The notes beneath the pieces were generated by a model. That model ran no database searches, was not told where the DNA came from, and saw only the letters and a list, made by a program, of their open reading frames with translations. Shown piece by piece: positions 1-6,105 of a DNA stretch of 13,448 nt. This DNA is from Clostridia bacterium. GTDB taxonomy: Bacteria > Bacillota > Clostridia > Oscillospirales > RGIG577. Numbering within the stretch: the stretch's first letter is position 1; every line of letters begins with the position of its first letter. Where the stretch lies: positions 1-13,448 of the forward strand of contig JAFOLN010000130.1 in NCBI GenBank assembly GCA_017419325.1. Direction: 5' to 3'. The position numbers and the translations under genes are program-made.

Positions 1-890
1 ATGAAGAGGTTGCAAGAACGGAAAAGCTCATCGAAGAGAACAACATAGACGTTATCGTCGGCGTAGGCGGGGGCAACGCGCTCGACACCGCAAGAGCGGC
101 AGGCACCAACAAGGGCATCTACGTTGTAATGGCTCCCACCGTAGCCGCAACCGACGCTCCCTGCACGTCCATTTCCATGTACTATAAGGAAGACGGCACG
201 GGCATCGCAGGCTACAGCTATTTCCACAAGAACCCCGACATGGTCATCGTTGACTCCGATATCGTGGCAAAGGCTCCCGTTCGCTACTTCATCTCCGGTA
301 TGGGCGACGCTATCGCAACGTACTTTGAGGGACGCACCTGCTACGAGCAGAACGTTCCCACCTTCTCCAAGGGCACCATCTCGAAGACGGGTCTCGCCCT
401 GGCGCGCATGTGCTATGAAAACCTGATGGAAACGGGTTATCTCGCGCTTCAGGCCGCAAAGAAGGGCGTTGTTACCTCTACGTTCGAGGACTGCCTCGAG
501 TCCACCGTTTACTTAAGCGGCGTGGGCGGCGAGCAGACCGGCGTTGCGGGCGCGCACGGCTTCGGCAACTGGTTCGCGGCATTCCCCGAGGCTCACGATT
601 ACTGGCACGGCGAGAAGGTTGCGGTAGGTCTTGTTATCCAGCTCGTTATGGAGAACGCTCCCGAGCTTGAAGAAGTGCTCGACTTCTTGAACATGGTCGG
701 CCTTCCCACCATGCTCTCCGACATCGGCATAACCGATATCGAGGCAGGCGCCGCAAAGATGGCGAAGCTTGTTGACATGAATCCCAACAGCTCCGTTAAG
801 TATACGAAGGGCGACACCTCCTATCAGGCGGTATACGATGCAATCATCGCCGCTCAGGAGATCGCTGCGGAATTCAAGGCAGGCTTCTAA
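1..890 (+). CDS. gldA: Glycerol dehydrogenase, NAD-dependent, C-terminal part (5' end outside window)
   Basis: The open frame enters from the left edge (first full codon at 3) and ends with TAA at 888-890, so the N-terminus is missing. A glycine-rich nucleotide-binding turn (GVGGGNALDTA) is followed by PTVAATDAPCTSISMYY and NPDMVIVDSDIVAKAP, which match the glycerol dehydrogenase family (iron-containing alcohol dehydrogenase superfamily). These enzymes oxidise glycerol to dihydroxyacetone with NAD in the cytosol. The three expected metal ligands are visible: Asp in GMGDAIATYFEG (codon 306), His in GAHGFGN (codon 555) and His in YWHGEKVAVG (codon 606). The usual GGGKT is GGGNA here, so Lys is replaced by Asn near the cofactor pocket; a related polyol dehydrogenase cannot be excluded. 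The 129 ATG is internal, because homology continues upstream of it. A terminator follows 21 bases after the stop. Confidence 0.85.
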   Translation, partial: EEVARTEKLIEENNIDVIVGVGGGNALDTARAAGTNKGIYVVMAPTVAATDAPCTSISMYYKEDGTGIAGYSYFHKNPDMVIVDSDIVAKAPVRYFISGMGDAIATYFEGRTCYEQNVPTFSKGTISKTGLALARMCYENLMETGYLALQAAKKGVVTSTFEDCLESTVYLSGVGGEQTGVAGAHGFGNWFAAFPEAHDYWHGEKVAVGLVIQLVMENAPELEEVLDFLNMVGLPTMLSDIGITDIEAGAAKMAKLVDMNPNSSVKYTKGDTSYQAVYDAIIAAQEIAAEFKAGF

Positions 891-911
891 AAATTTCACC
901 GGAAACAATCG

Positions 912-944
912 GCCCGAAGAGCAAAATGCGCTCTTCGGGCTTTT
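912..944 (+). terminator. Intrinsic terminator after glycerol dehydrogenase
   Basis: A perfect 11-bp stem (GCCCGAAGAGC at 912-922 with GCTCTTCGGGC at 930-940) closes a 7-nt loop and is followed by TTTT. It lies 21 bases after the dehydrogenase stop and before the rarA promoter, so it separates the two transcripts. Confidence 0.9.
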
Positions 945-961
945 CTCATGCTCCCCTCCCC

Positions 962-990
962 TTGCAAACGGCGGCGGGGGCTGATATAAT
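962..990 (+). promoter_or_regulatory. Sigma-A-type promoter for rarA
   Basis: TTGCAA (962-967) and a perfect TATAAT (985-990) are separated by exactly 17 bases, with a G-rich spacer. The predicted start of transcription near 997 leaves about 25 nt of leader, including AAAGGAGA (1009-1016) just before the GTG start at 1022. Confidence 0.75.
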
Positions 991-1021
991 TTCCATATGA
1001 CAAACCGTAAAGGAGAACGCC

Positions 1022-2344
1022 GTGAACGAGCAGATTTCCATGTTTGAAAACAGCGTGCCGCGCCCGCTTGCGGCGCGTATGCGCCCGCGCACGCTTGACG
1101 AGATTGTCGGCCAGAAGCACCTTCTCGGCGAGGGCAAGGTGCTAAGGCGCATCATCGAGCAGGACAAGGTGTCGTCCATGATATTCTGGGGGCCTCCCGG
1201 CATAGGAAAAACGACAATCGCGAACGTCATCGCCGCCCGCACGAAGGCGCGCTTTATAAACTTCTCCGCCGTGACAAGCGGCATAAAGGAGATACGCGCC
1301 GTCATGAGCGAGGCCGACAACAACCGCGCCTTCGGCGAAAAAACGATAGTCTTCGTGGACGAGATTCACCGCTTCAACAAGGCCCAGCAGGACGCTTTTC
1401 TGCCCTTTGTGGAAAAGGGCAGCATTATACTCATCGGCGCGACCACCGAGAACCCTTCATTCGAGGTAAACGGCGCGCTTTTGTCGCGCTGCAAGGTATT
1501 TGTCTTAAAGCCGCTGTCGGCGGACGATATATATGAGCTTTTATGCCGCGCCGTGAAGAAGTGGCACGAGCTTGAAAAGCAGACCGTGGAAATAGACGAA
1601 CGCGCCCTTCGCATGATTGCCGTTTTCGCAAACGGCGATGCGCGCACCGCCCTCTCCACATTTGAGATGGCTGTCTTAAACGGCGACATGGACGGCGACC
1701 GCGTCACCGTCACCATAGAGACCGTGGAGGAATGCACCTCCCGAAAGGCGCTATTATACGACAAGAACGGCGAGGAGCATTACAACATCATATCGGCGCT
1801 CCACAAGTCCATGCGAAACTCCGACCCCGACGCCGCCGTATACTGGCTCGCCCGTATGCTTGAGGCCGGCGAGGACCCGCTTTATGTTGCGCGGCGCGTC
1901 GTTCGCTTTGCAAGCGAGGACGTGGGGCTTTCAGACCCCCGCGCGCTTGAGATAGCCGTAGCCGCGTATCAGGCGTGCCACTTTATCGGCATGCCGGAGT
2001 GCAGCGTCCATCTCACCGAGGCCGTTATATATATGTCGCTTGCGCCCAAGTCGAACGCCATGGACAGGGCGTATCTTATGGCGAAGGCGGACGCCCTCAA
2101 AACGATAAGCGACCCCGTGCCCCTCGTTATACGAAACGGCGTGACGAAGCTCATGCGCGACGAGGGCTACGGCAAGGGCTACATCTACGCACATGACACT
2201 AAGGACAAGCTGTCCGATATGCAGTGTCTCCCCGACTCCCTTATGGGGCGCGAATATTATCAGCCCACCGAGGAGGGGCTCGAGGGCAGATTCAAGGACA
2301 GGCTCTTAAAGATAAAACAGTGGAAAAAGGAACACGGCGCGTGA
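1022..2344 (+). CDS. rarA: Replication-associated recombination protein A (RarA/MgsA), AAA+ ATPase
   Basis: This is a 440-residue AAA+ ATPase, close to the usual RarA length. Walker A is GPPGIGKTT (57-65), Walker B IVFVDE (109-114), sensor 1 GATTENPSF (139-147), and the arginine finger lies in LLSRC (Arg156). The N-terminal PLAARMRPRTLDEIVGQ and the C-terminal block RFASEDVGLSDPRALEIA with APKSN and YIYAHD are typical of RarA rather than of clamp-loader subunits or RuvB. The family acts on DNA at stalled replication forks and binds single-strand DNA-binding protein. Translation starts at GTG 1022, which has AAAGGAGA about 6 bases upstream. The tRNA-editing gene follows 35 bases downstream without a terminator, so the two are probably co-transcribed. 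Confidence 0.95.
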   Translation: MNEQISMFENSVPRPLAARMRPRTLDEIVGQKHLLGEGKVLRRIIEQDKVSSMIFWGPPGIGKTTIANVIAARTKARFINFSAVTSGIKEIRAVMSEADNNRAFGEKTIVFVDEIHRFNKAQQDAFLPFVEKGSIILIGATTENPSFEVNGALLSRCKVFVLKPLSADDIYELLCRAVKKWHELEKQTVEIDERALRMIAVFANGDARTALSTFEMAVLNGDMDGDRVTVTIETVEECTSRKALLYDKNGEEHYNIISALHKSMRNSDPDAAVYWLARMLEAGEDPLYVARRVVRFASEDVGLSDPRALEIAVAAYQACHFIGMPECSVHLTEAVIYMSLAPKSNAMDRAYLMAKADALKTISDPVPLVIRNGVTKLMRDEGYGKGYIYAHDTKDKLSDMQCLPDSLMGREYYQPTEEGLEGRFKDRLLKIKQWKKEHGA

Positions 2345-2379
2345 GCGCCGCAAAAATATAAATACCCCGGAGGCGTTAC

Positions 2380-2913
2380 ATGGAAATTTTCAAGGGACGT
2401 CCCGCCGACACGACGGGACGAAGCGAACGAGAGATAAGAACATACGACAAGCTCGACGAGCTTGGCATCCAATATGAGCGCACCGACCACAACCGCGCCC
2501 GCTCGATGAACGAGCTTCACACCGTGGACCTGACGCTCGGCATAATGATATGCAAGAACCTGTTCCTTTCAAACAGGCAGCGCACGAAGTTCTACCTTCT
2601 TATGATGCCCGCAGGAAAGCCGTTCAAGACGAGCCGGGTGTCTCCCCAGCTCGGCATATCGCGCCTGAGCTTCGCCCCGGAGGAATACATGGAGAAGTTT
2701 TTAGACCTCCACCCCGGCAGCGTGAGCATCATGGGGCTTATGAACGACCGTGAGGGCAGCGTTCAGCTCATCATAGACGAGGACGTTATAAAAGAAGAAT
2801 ACATCGGCTGCCACCCCTGCGAGAACACCACGAGCCTTAAAATAAAGACCGAGGATATAATGAAGCGATTCCTCCCCGCCGTGGGTCACGAGCCGATAAT
2901 AATAAGGATATAA
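2380..2913 (+). CDS. YbaK/ProX-type prolyl-tRNA editing domain protein (free-standing)
   Basis: This 177-residue protein has the YbaK/EbsC/ProX aminoacyl-tRNA deacylase fold signature. The active-site lysine region is MICKNLFLSNRQRTKFYLL (Lys59), and the family's GxxP element is YIGCHPCENTTSL (143-153). Stand-alone members of this subgroup (PrdX-like, related to the insertion domain of prolyl-tRNA synthetase) hydrolyse mischarged tRNA, commonly Ala-tRNA(Pro), in the cytosol. The exact tRNA substrate cannot be read from sequence. The ATG at 2380 has a CCGGAGG ribosome binding site at 2368-2373. It lies 35 bases after rarA and is followed immediately by a terminator, so it is the last gene of that transcript. 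I see no shared pathway with rarA beyond housekeeping quality control. Confidence 0.88.
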   Translation: MEIFKGRPADTTGRSEREIRTYDKLDELGIQYERTDHNRARSMNELHTVDLTLGIMICKNLFLSNRQRTKFYLLMMPAGKPFKTSRVSPQLGISRLSFAPEEYMEKFLDLHPGSVSIMGLMNDREGSVQLIIDEDVIKEEYIGCHPCENTTSLKIKTEDIMKRFLPAVGHEPIIIRI

Positions 2914-2934
2914 GCCGCAGCCCTGCGGCTTTTT
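2913..2934 (+). terminator. Intrinsic terminator after the tRNA-editing gene
   Basis: An inverted repeat (AGCCGCAG at 2913-2920, CTGCGGCT at 2923-2930) leads straight into a run of T (2930-2934). It overlaps the last base of the TAA stop. With a 4-nt loop the stem is 7 bp. Confidence 0.82.
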
Positions 2935-2968
2935 CAATGTTTACAATCTGTTAATTATTTTTTTCACA

Positions 2969-3002
2969 AAGTACTTGAATATTTTGTACTTACATTGTAC
3001 AA
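2969..3002 (+). promoter_or_regulatory. GTAC repeats overlapping the panT promoter, possible operator
   Basis: GTAC occurs three times in 30 bases (2971, 2986, 2997). AAGTAC (2969-2974) and GTACTT (2986-2991) form an inverted repeat that brackets the -35 box. The 8-base palindrome TTGTACAA (2995-3002) covers most of the -10 box. A repressor bound here would block the promoter. No regulator is identified and chance in AT-rich DNA remains possible. Confidence 0.35.
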
Positions 3003-3003
3003 T
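2975..3003 (+). promoter_or_regulatory. Promoter for the panT-coaX operon
   Basis: TTGAAT (2975-2980) and TACAAT (2998-3003) are spaced by 17 bases in an AT-rich stretch. Transcription should start near 3010 and give a leader of about 70 nt. The boxes are overlapped by GTAC-containing repeats, described separately. Confidence 0.75.
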
Positions 3004-3037
3004 ACAAGCGTATTCGGTAATTCACAAAAATATTGCA

Positions 3038-3057
3038 CTGCACCCGCACCGGGGCAG
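3038..3057 (+). promoter_or_regulatory. Leader hairpin just upstream of the panT ribosome binding site
   Basis: CTGC plus CCC (3038-3045, with one bulged A at 3042) pairs with GGGGCAG (3051-3057) around a GCACC loop. It ends 4 bases before the AAGGAGGT site (3062-3069). It could affect translation initiation, but it is short and does not resemble a known riboswitch. Confidence 0.35.
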
Positions 3058-3078
3058 CAGCAAGGAGGTCGAATTATT

Positions 3079-3720
3079 ATGAGTAACACTGCTGTAAGAT
3101 CCAAGACCCGTTGGATGGTCGGCGTAGCGCTGCTTGCCGCCATTATCATCATTCTTGCGAACACGCCTTTGGGACTTATACAGCTCCCCGTAATCAAGGC
3201 GACGACGATTCACATCCCCGTTATAATCGGCGCGATACTTCTCGGCCCTTTGGCGGGCGCCATCCTTGGCGGCGTGTTCGGTATCTGTTCGCTCGTAAGC
3301 AACACCATGGCTCCTACCCTGCTTTCCTTTGCATTTTCGCCTTTTTTAAGCACCACGGGCATTCCCGGCGCGCTTAAGGCCGTATGGATTGCCGTCGGCT
3401 GCCGCATACTTATAGGCGTTGTGGCAGGCTGGGTATGGAGAGCGTTTTCCCGCACAAAGATGAACGACTTCGCCGCGCTCCCCATCGTAGGCTTTATCGG
3501 TTCGATGACGAATACGATACTCGTTATGGGCAGCATTTACGTGCTTTTTGCACAGCAATACGCCGAGGCGAGAAACGTGGCTCTCACCGCTGTTTTTTCG
3601 CTGGTAATGGCTACCGTAACGGCTTCGGGCATACCCGAGGCGATAGCCGCGGCAATTCTCGTTACGCTTATAGGAAAGGCGCTTTTAAAGGCTTTCGGCA
3701 AACAGTTTGCGAAAAATTAG
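3079..3720 (+). CDS. panT: ECF transporter S component, probable pantothenate-binding PanT
   Basis: This 213-residue, very hydrophobic protein has about six predicted membrane segments (about 11-29, 43-66, 72-92, 99-120, 132-158 and 165-198). The motif PVIKATTIHIPVIIGAILLGPLAGAILGG (residues 37-65) is typical of S components of energy-coupling factor transporters. These bind a vitamin in the membrane and work with a shared EcfAAT energising module, which is not in this window. Assignment to pantothenate rests on the adjacent coaX, 18 bases downstream, plus the known panT-coaX arrangement in Firmicutes. The start is ATG 3079 because a perfect AAGGAGGT lies 9 bases upstream; the frame extends further 5', but into the promoter without a ribosome binding site. 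Another substrate is possible on sequence alone. Confidence 0.85.
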   Translation: MSNTAVRSKTRWMVGVALLAAIIIILANTPLGLIQLPVIKATTIHIPVIIGAILLGPLAGAILGGVFGICSLVSNTMAPTLLSFAFSPFLSTTGIPGALKAVWIAVGCRILIGVVAGWVWRAFSRTKMNDFAALPIVGFIGSMTNTILVMGSIYVLFAQQYAEARNVALTAVFSLVMATVTASGIPEAIAAAILVTLIGKALLKAFGKQFAKN

Positions 3721-3738
3721 AACGCGGAGGATAATATC

Positions 3739-4503
3739 ATGCTCTTGGCAATCGACGCCGGCAATTCAAATATCGTTGTCGGGCTTATTGAAAACGAGAA
3801 AATAATCAAGGTGTTTCGTGTATCGACGGACCCGAGCAAGACCGAGGACGAATATCTTATAGCGTTCCGCCAGCTCATGGACGTGGGAAACGTGGACTAT
3901 AAGAAGATAGACGGCGCCATAGTGTGCTCCGTTGTGCCTCCCATAAAATCGGCTCTGACGGGCGCGGTAAAGAAGCTCACGGGCATCGACCCCCTCATCG
4001 TGGGCGCGGGCTTAAACACGGGACTTACGATAGACATCGACAATCCCGCGCAGCTCGGAAGCGACCTTATTGCCGACGCTGTCGCGGCGGCGTCCGATTA
4101 CGCCCTGCCCGCCGTTGTTATCGACATGGGCACGGCTACGACGATATCCGTAGTCGGCAGAGACTCACGCTACCTCGGCGGAGTCATCGTGCCGGGACTG
4201 AGGCTTGCGCTTAACGCCTTAAGCTCCAACACCTCTCAGCTTCCCAAGGTCTCCATTGAGGTGCCCGGAAGCTGCATAGGCCGAAACACCGTCGACTGCA
4301 TGAAGAGCGGAAGCATCTTCGGCGCGGCCGCCATGATGGACGGCATGATAGAGCGCATCGAGGACGAGATAGGCGAAAAAGCCACCGTTATCGCAACGGG
4401 CGGCCTCGCGCAGTACGTTGTGCCGAACTGCAGACGTGAAATAATCTATGATGAAAATCTTCTGCTTCGCGGCCTTGACAGATTGTATAATATGAATAAG
4501 TAG
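3739..4503 (+). CDS. coaX: Type III pantothenate kinase
   Basis: CoaX performs the first committed step of coenzyme A synthesis, phosphorylating pantothenate with ATP in the cytosol. The 254-residue length is normal. Visible ASKHA-fold motifs are the phosphate-1 loop DAGNSN (6-11), GSDLIADAVAA (107-117, with the catalytic-base candidate Asp109), the phosphate-2 motif DMGTATTISVV (129-139) and GGVIVPG (147-153). The second motif usually reads GADR in this family; GSDL is a variant. GCGGAGG (3724-3730) precedes the ATG by 8 bases. The gene is 18 bases after panT, so uptake and trapping by phosphorylation are co-expressed. A terminator follows at 4544. Type III kinases are generally insensitive to feedback by coenzyme A, so control may act on transcription or uptake. 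Confidence 0.96.
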   Translation: MLLAIDAGNSNIVVGLIENEKIIKVFRVSTDPSKTEDEYLIAFRQLMDVGNVDYKKIDGAIVCSVVPPIKSALTGAVKKLTGIDPLIVGAGLNTGLTIDIDNPAQLGSDLIADAVAAASDYALPAVVIDMGTATTISVVGRDSRYLGGVIVPGLRLALNALSSNTSQLPKVSIEVPGSCIGRNTVDCMKSGSIFGAAAMMDGMIERIEDEIGEKATVIATGGLAQYVVPNCRREIIYDENLLLRGLDRLYNMNK

Positions 4504-4543
4504 GTTATCCGCCGTACCGAATACAAAACGAACATAAAAAACT

Positions 4544-4566
4544 GCCCGCCTTTTCGGCGGGCTTTT
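4544..4566 (+). terminator. Intrinsic terminator of the panT-coaX operon
   Basis: GCCCGCC (4544-4550) pairs with GGCGGGC (4556-4562) around TTTTC, followed by TTTTA. An A-rich run upstream (4536-4541) could let it work on the opposite strand too. Confidence 0.9.
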
Positions 4567-4576
4567 ATTATAAACG

Positions 4577-4606
4577 AAAAGCGCATGCGTGGGGCATGCG
4601 CTTTTT
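4577..4606. terminator. Bidirectional terminator between coaX and the convergent lipoprotein gene
   Basis: A perfect 12-bp inverted repeat (AAAAGCGCATGC at 4577-4588, GCATGCGCTTTT at 4594-4605) has a 5-nt loop and T runs on both strands. It lies 41 bases beyond the stop of the minus-strand lipoprotein gene and just after the coaX terminator, so it can end transcription from both sides. Confidence 0.88.
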
Positions 4607-4646
4607 CGTATGAACACAATATCTGAAAGGAAAAAACCGATTTATC

Positions 4647-5255
4647 TTACTCGGCTGCGTCAACCGTAAGGCTCGAAAGGATAGCCTGTACGTCTGCGTC
4701 GTCAACGGAGATGTTCTCGCCGGATACATCCCAAACGTCAGCTGCGAAGTAGCCGTCGCCCTCAACGGTGCTTAAGGACGTGAGGTTCTTCGTGGAGCTG
4801 TATGCGCCTGCAGCGCCGCTCCAGGTGCGGTCGCCTATCGTAAGAGCGTCAACGTCCTCATAGGAATCGAATACGCCCGTTACCAGGTAATACGAACCGC
4901 TTGCGCTGTAAGTAAGGTCGATGCCGGACTTGGTGTACATGTCGTCCTCGCTGGATGCGCCCTTGTAGATCTTAAGCTTATTGGGGTCGGACTGGGGGAA
5001 TGCCTTCCAGCCTGCGGGTACGGTAACGGAGAACGCGCCGGTGTCGCAAACGTCGCCCGTAACTGCCTGTGCTGCATCTTCAGCAGCCGATGCCGCGTCG
5101 TCAACGGCTGCCTCTGCATCGTCAACAGCAGCCTCAACCTGATCCTGTGCCTGCTCTGCGGTATCCTCAGCCTTCTGGCTGCTGCAAGCCGCAAATGCGA
5201 ATACGCACATTGCGAACACAAGCACAAGCGCCAGGATCTTCAAACCTTTTTTCAT
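4647..5255 (-). CDS. Lipoprotein of unknown function with an acidic Ala/Asp-rich helical linker
   Basis: This 202-residue protein has a clear lipoprotein signal: MKKGLKI, a hydrophobic core, then FAFAAC with the lipidated cysteine at residue 24. Residues about 28-66 form an acidic, alanine-rich linker with repeated EAAVDDAEAAVDDA units, probably a long helix or coiled coil that holds the domain away from the membrane. The unit is also duplicated in the DNA (about 5090-5135). The C-terminal domain (about 72-200) begins GAFSVTVPAGWKAF and looks like a small beta-rich domain; the 'VPAGW' start is common in several lipoprotein families, so it does not define function. AAGGAGG (5265-5271) precedes the ATG. 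It is transcribed alone, convergent to coaX, and ends at the bidirectional terminator. I do not recognise its role. A link to the surrounding coenzyme A genes is not supported. Confidence 0.88.
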   Translation of the reverse strand: MKKGLKILALVLVFAMCVFAFAACSSQKAEDTAEQAQDQVEAAVDDAEAAVDDAASAAEDAAQAVTGDVCDTGAFSVTVPAGWKAFPQSDPNKLKIYKGASSEDDMYTKSGIDLTYSASGSYYLVTGVFDSYEDVDALTIGDRTWSGAAGAYSSTKNLTSLSTVEGDGYFAADVWDVSGENISVDDADVQAILSSLTVDAAE

Positions 5256-5438
5256 TTTCTTTTTCCTCCTTGAATTTGTTTTAGGGAATATATATAAATT
5301 TTATTCCTTTCGTATTTATGCTCCGTCTCCCCTTTTTCGGGAAACGCAAAAAGGGACAGCATCAAAGCCTGTTTGCTTTGTTACTATGCCCAAAAGAGTC
5401 TAAATATTCTCTGTTTACATTTATGCGCGCACAAAAGA

Positions 5439-5456
5439 AGACAGCTTTATCTGTCT
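5439..5456 (-). other. Hairpin formed between the TCTG tract and an adjacent complementary sequence
   Basis: AGACAG (5439-5444) is the perfect complement of CTGTCT (5451-5456) across a 6-nt loop. On the minus-strand transcript the stem is followed by a pyrimidine-rich stretch (TCTTTT). Every unit of the neighbouring tract offers an alternative partner for the same arm, so the hairpin can slide. Confidence 0.4.
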
Positions 5457-5472
5457 GTCTGTCTGTCTGTCT
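5450..5472. repeat. Tetranucleotide microsatellite (TCTG)5.75
   Basis: Twenty-three bases consist of five perfect TCTG units plus TCT, without interruption. Such tracts are prone to slipped-strand copy-number change. The tract lies upstream of the lipoprotein gene, directly beyond a candidate minus-strand -10 box. Confidence 0.95.
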
Positions 5473-5473
5473 C

Positions 5474-5501
5474 ATTACAGCCGAAGTCTTCATTCTGTCA
5501 A
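5474..5501 (-). promoter_or_regulatory. Candidate proximal promoter for the lipoprotein gene, abutting the TCTG tract
   Basis: On the minus strand a perfect TTGACA (plus 5496-5501) is followed after 16 bases by TGTAAT (plus 5474-5479). The -10 lacks the conserved A at its second position, so the match is only fair. Predicted transcription would start inside the repeat tract (near 5467). Confidence 0.4.
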
Positions 5502-5543
5502 TACTCCAAACCGTTTTATCATCGCGTTTTTTGCTTGTAAACT

Positions 5544-5572
5544 ATTATACATAAGACTTGTCCGCTTTTCAA
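5544..5572 (-). promoter_or_regulatory. Candidate distal promoter for the lipoprotein gene
   Basis: On the minus strand TTGAAA (plus 5567-5572) and a perfect TATAAT (plus 5544-5549) are 17 bases apart, a near-consensus sigma-A promoter. It sits just beyond the terminator of the GNAT gene and points toward the lipoprotein gene, about 280 nt upstream of its start. Confidence 0.65.
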
Positions 5573-5583
5573 TACTTTTCACT

Positions 5584-5607
5584 AAAAAAAGCCGTCCGTC
5601 AGCTTTT
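5584..5607 (-). terminator. Intrinsic terminator of the coaBC-GNAT transcript, overlapping the GNAT stop codon
   Basis: On the minus strand AAAAGCTG (plus 5600-5607) pairs with CGGCTTTT (plus 5587-5594), with one G-U pair and a 5-nt loop, followed by a T run (plus 5584-5590). The stem includes the last sense codons and part of the TGA stop (5599-5601). Confidence 0.75.
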
Positions 5608-6105
5608 AAGCGCCTTCTGCCTGAGTATTCCCTCATATAAGCCGTCCACGCACGTTCCGCATGGCACGTATCCCCTTGCGGTGTAGTAATCCTCAAGCGG
5701 GCGGTTCCCCACCGCCGAATCGAGGCGCATATATGCCATCCCCTGCGACTTTGCGTACTCTTCCATATGAGAAAGGAACACGGAGCCCGAGCCCTTTTTC
5801 TTTATATCGGAGGCAAAGTTGTGAAGATAATAGGCCGGCACGTCGTTTTCGGGCCAGCGGTCGTCCTCCGTCTTTATAACTGCGGCCGCCGCCATCGTGC
5901 CGTCCGAGGTGTCCATAAGTACGAACACGCGCCCGTCTTTTCTGTGGCCCTCGTAGTACGACATGGGGTACACATCGGTGTAATGCGTCTTGTTCCACTG
6001 CTCAATGCCCACCTCGTCCATCCAGCGTATGCGCGACTTTATAAGCTCGAACATCGCGGACAGCTCTTCCTTTTCTATTTTTCTGAATATAAATCTTTCG
6101 TCCAT
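5599..6105 (-). CDS. GNAT family N-acetyltransferase, substrate unknown
   Basis: This 168-residue protein of the Gcn5-related acetyltransferase fold transfers an acetyl group from acetyl-CoA to an amine. The acetyl-CoA pyrophosphate loop is IKKKGSGSVFLSHMEEYAKSQG (motif A, residues 101-122), followed by the beta-strand YMRLDSAVGNRPLEDYYTARGYV (125-147), which carries the usual 'N..L..Y...GY' pattern. The N-terminal RIRWMDEVGIEQWN is common in a Firmicute subgroup. Its ATG (6103-6105) directly follows the TAA of coaBC (6106-6108) with no spacer and only a weak ribosome binding site, so translation is probably coupled to coaBC. The neighbour makes a precursor of its cofactor, but no shared pathway is shown. 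The substrate could be a small molecule, antibiotic-like amine or protein. Confidence 0.88.
   Translation of the reverse strand: MDERFIFRKIEKEELSAMFELIKSRIRWMDEVGIEQWNKTHYTDVYPMSYYEGHRKDGRVFVLMDTSDGTMAAAAVIKTEDDRWPENDVPAYYLHNFASDIKKKGSGSVFLSHMEEYAKSQGMAYMRLDSAVGNRPLEDYYTARGYVPCGTCVDGLYEGILRQKALKS

Larger units (their letters stand above)
5256..5598 (-). other. Non-coding region upstream of the lipoprotein gene; probable long leader
   Basis: This 343-base gap lies between the GNAT gene and the lipoprotein gene. It is AT-rich and holds no convincing gene. Read on the minus strand it contains two promoter-like sites, a TCTG tetranucleotide tract, a hairpin formed with that tract, and an 8-bp inverted repeat (CCCTTTTT at 5330-5337 with AAAAAGGG at 5348-5355). 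If the distal promoter is used, the lipoprotein mRNA would carry a leader of about 280 nt, unusually long for such a gene. No known riboswitch class is recognised. Confidence 0.5.

Noticed and set aside
129..131. ATG 129 as the start of the glycerol dehydrogenase
   Set aside because: The same frame upstream encodes the conserved nucleotide-binding GGG motif, so the gene enters from outside the window.
2995..3078. A longer N-terminus for the ECF S component
   Set aside because: The extension begins with a non-ATG codon inside the promoter -10 region and has no ribosome binding site, while ATG 3079 has a perfect one.
4504..4646. Possible small RNA or gene between coaX and the lipoprotein gene
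   Set aside because: The space is filled by two terminator hairpins; no promoter or coding frame remains.
5318..5554. A 78-codon plus-strand open frame spanning the TCTG tract
   Set aside because: It has no ribosome binding site, its middle is just the translated repeat (CLSVCLSV), and both likely promoters in the region point the other way.
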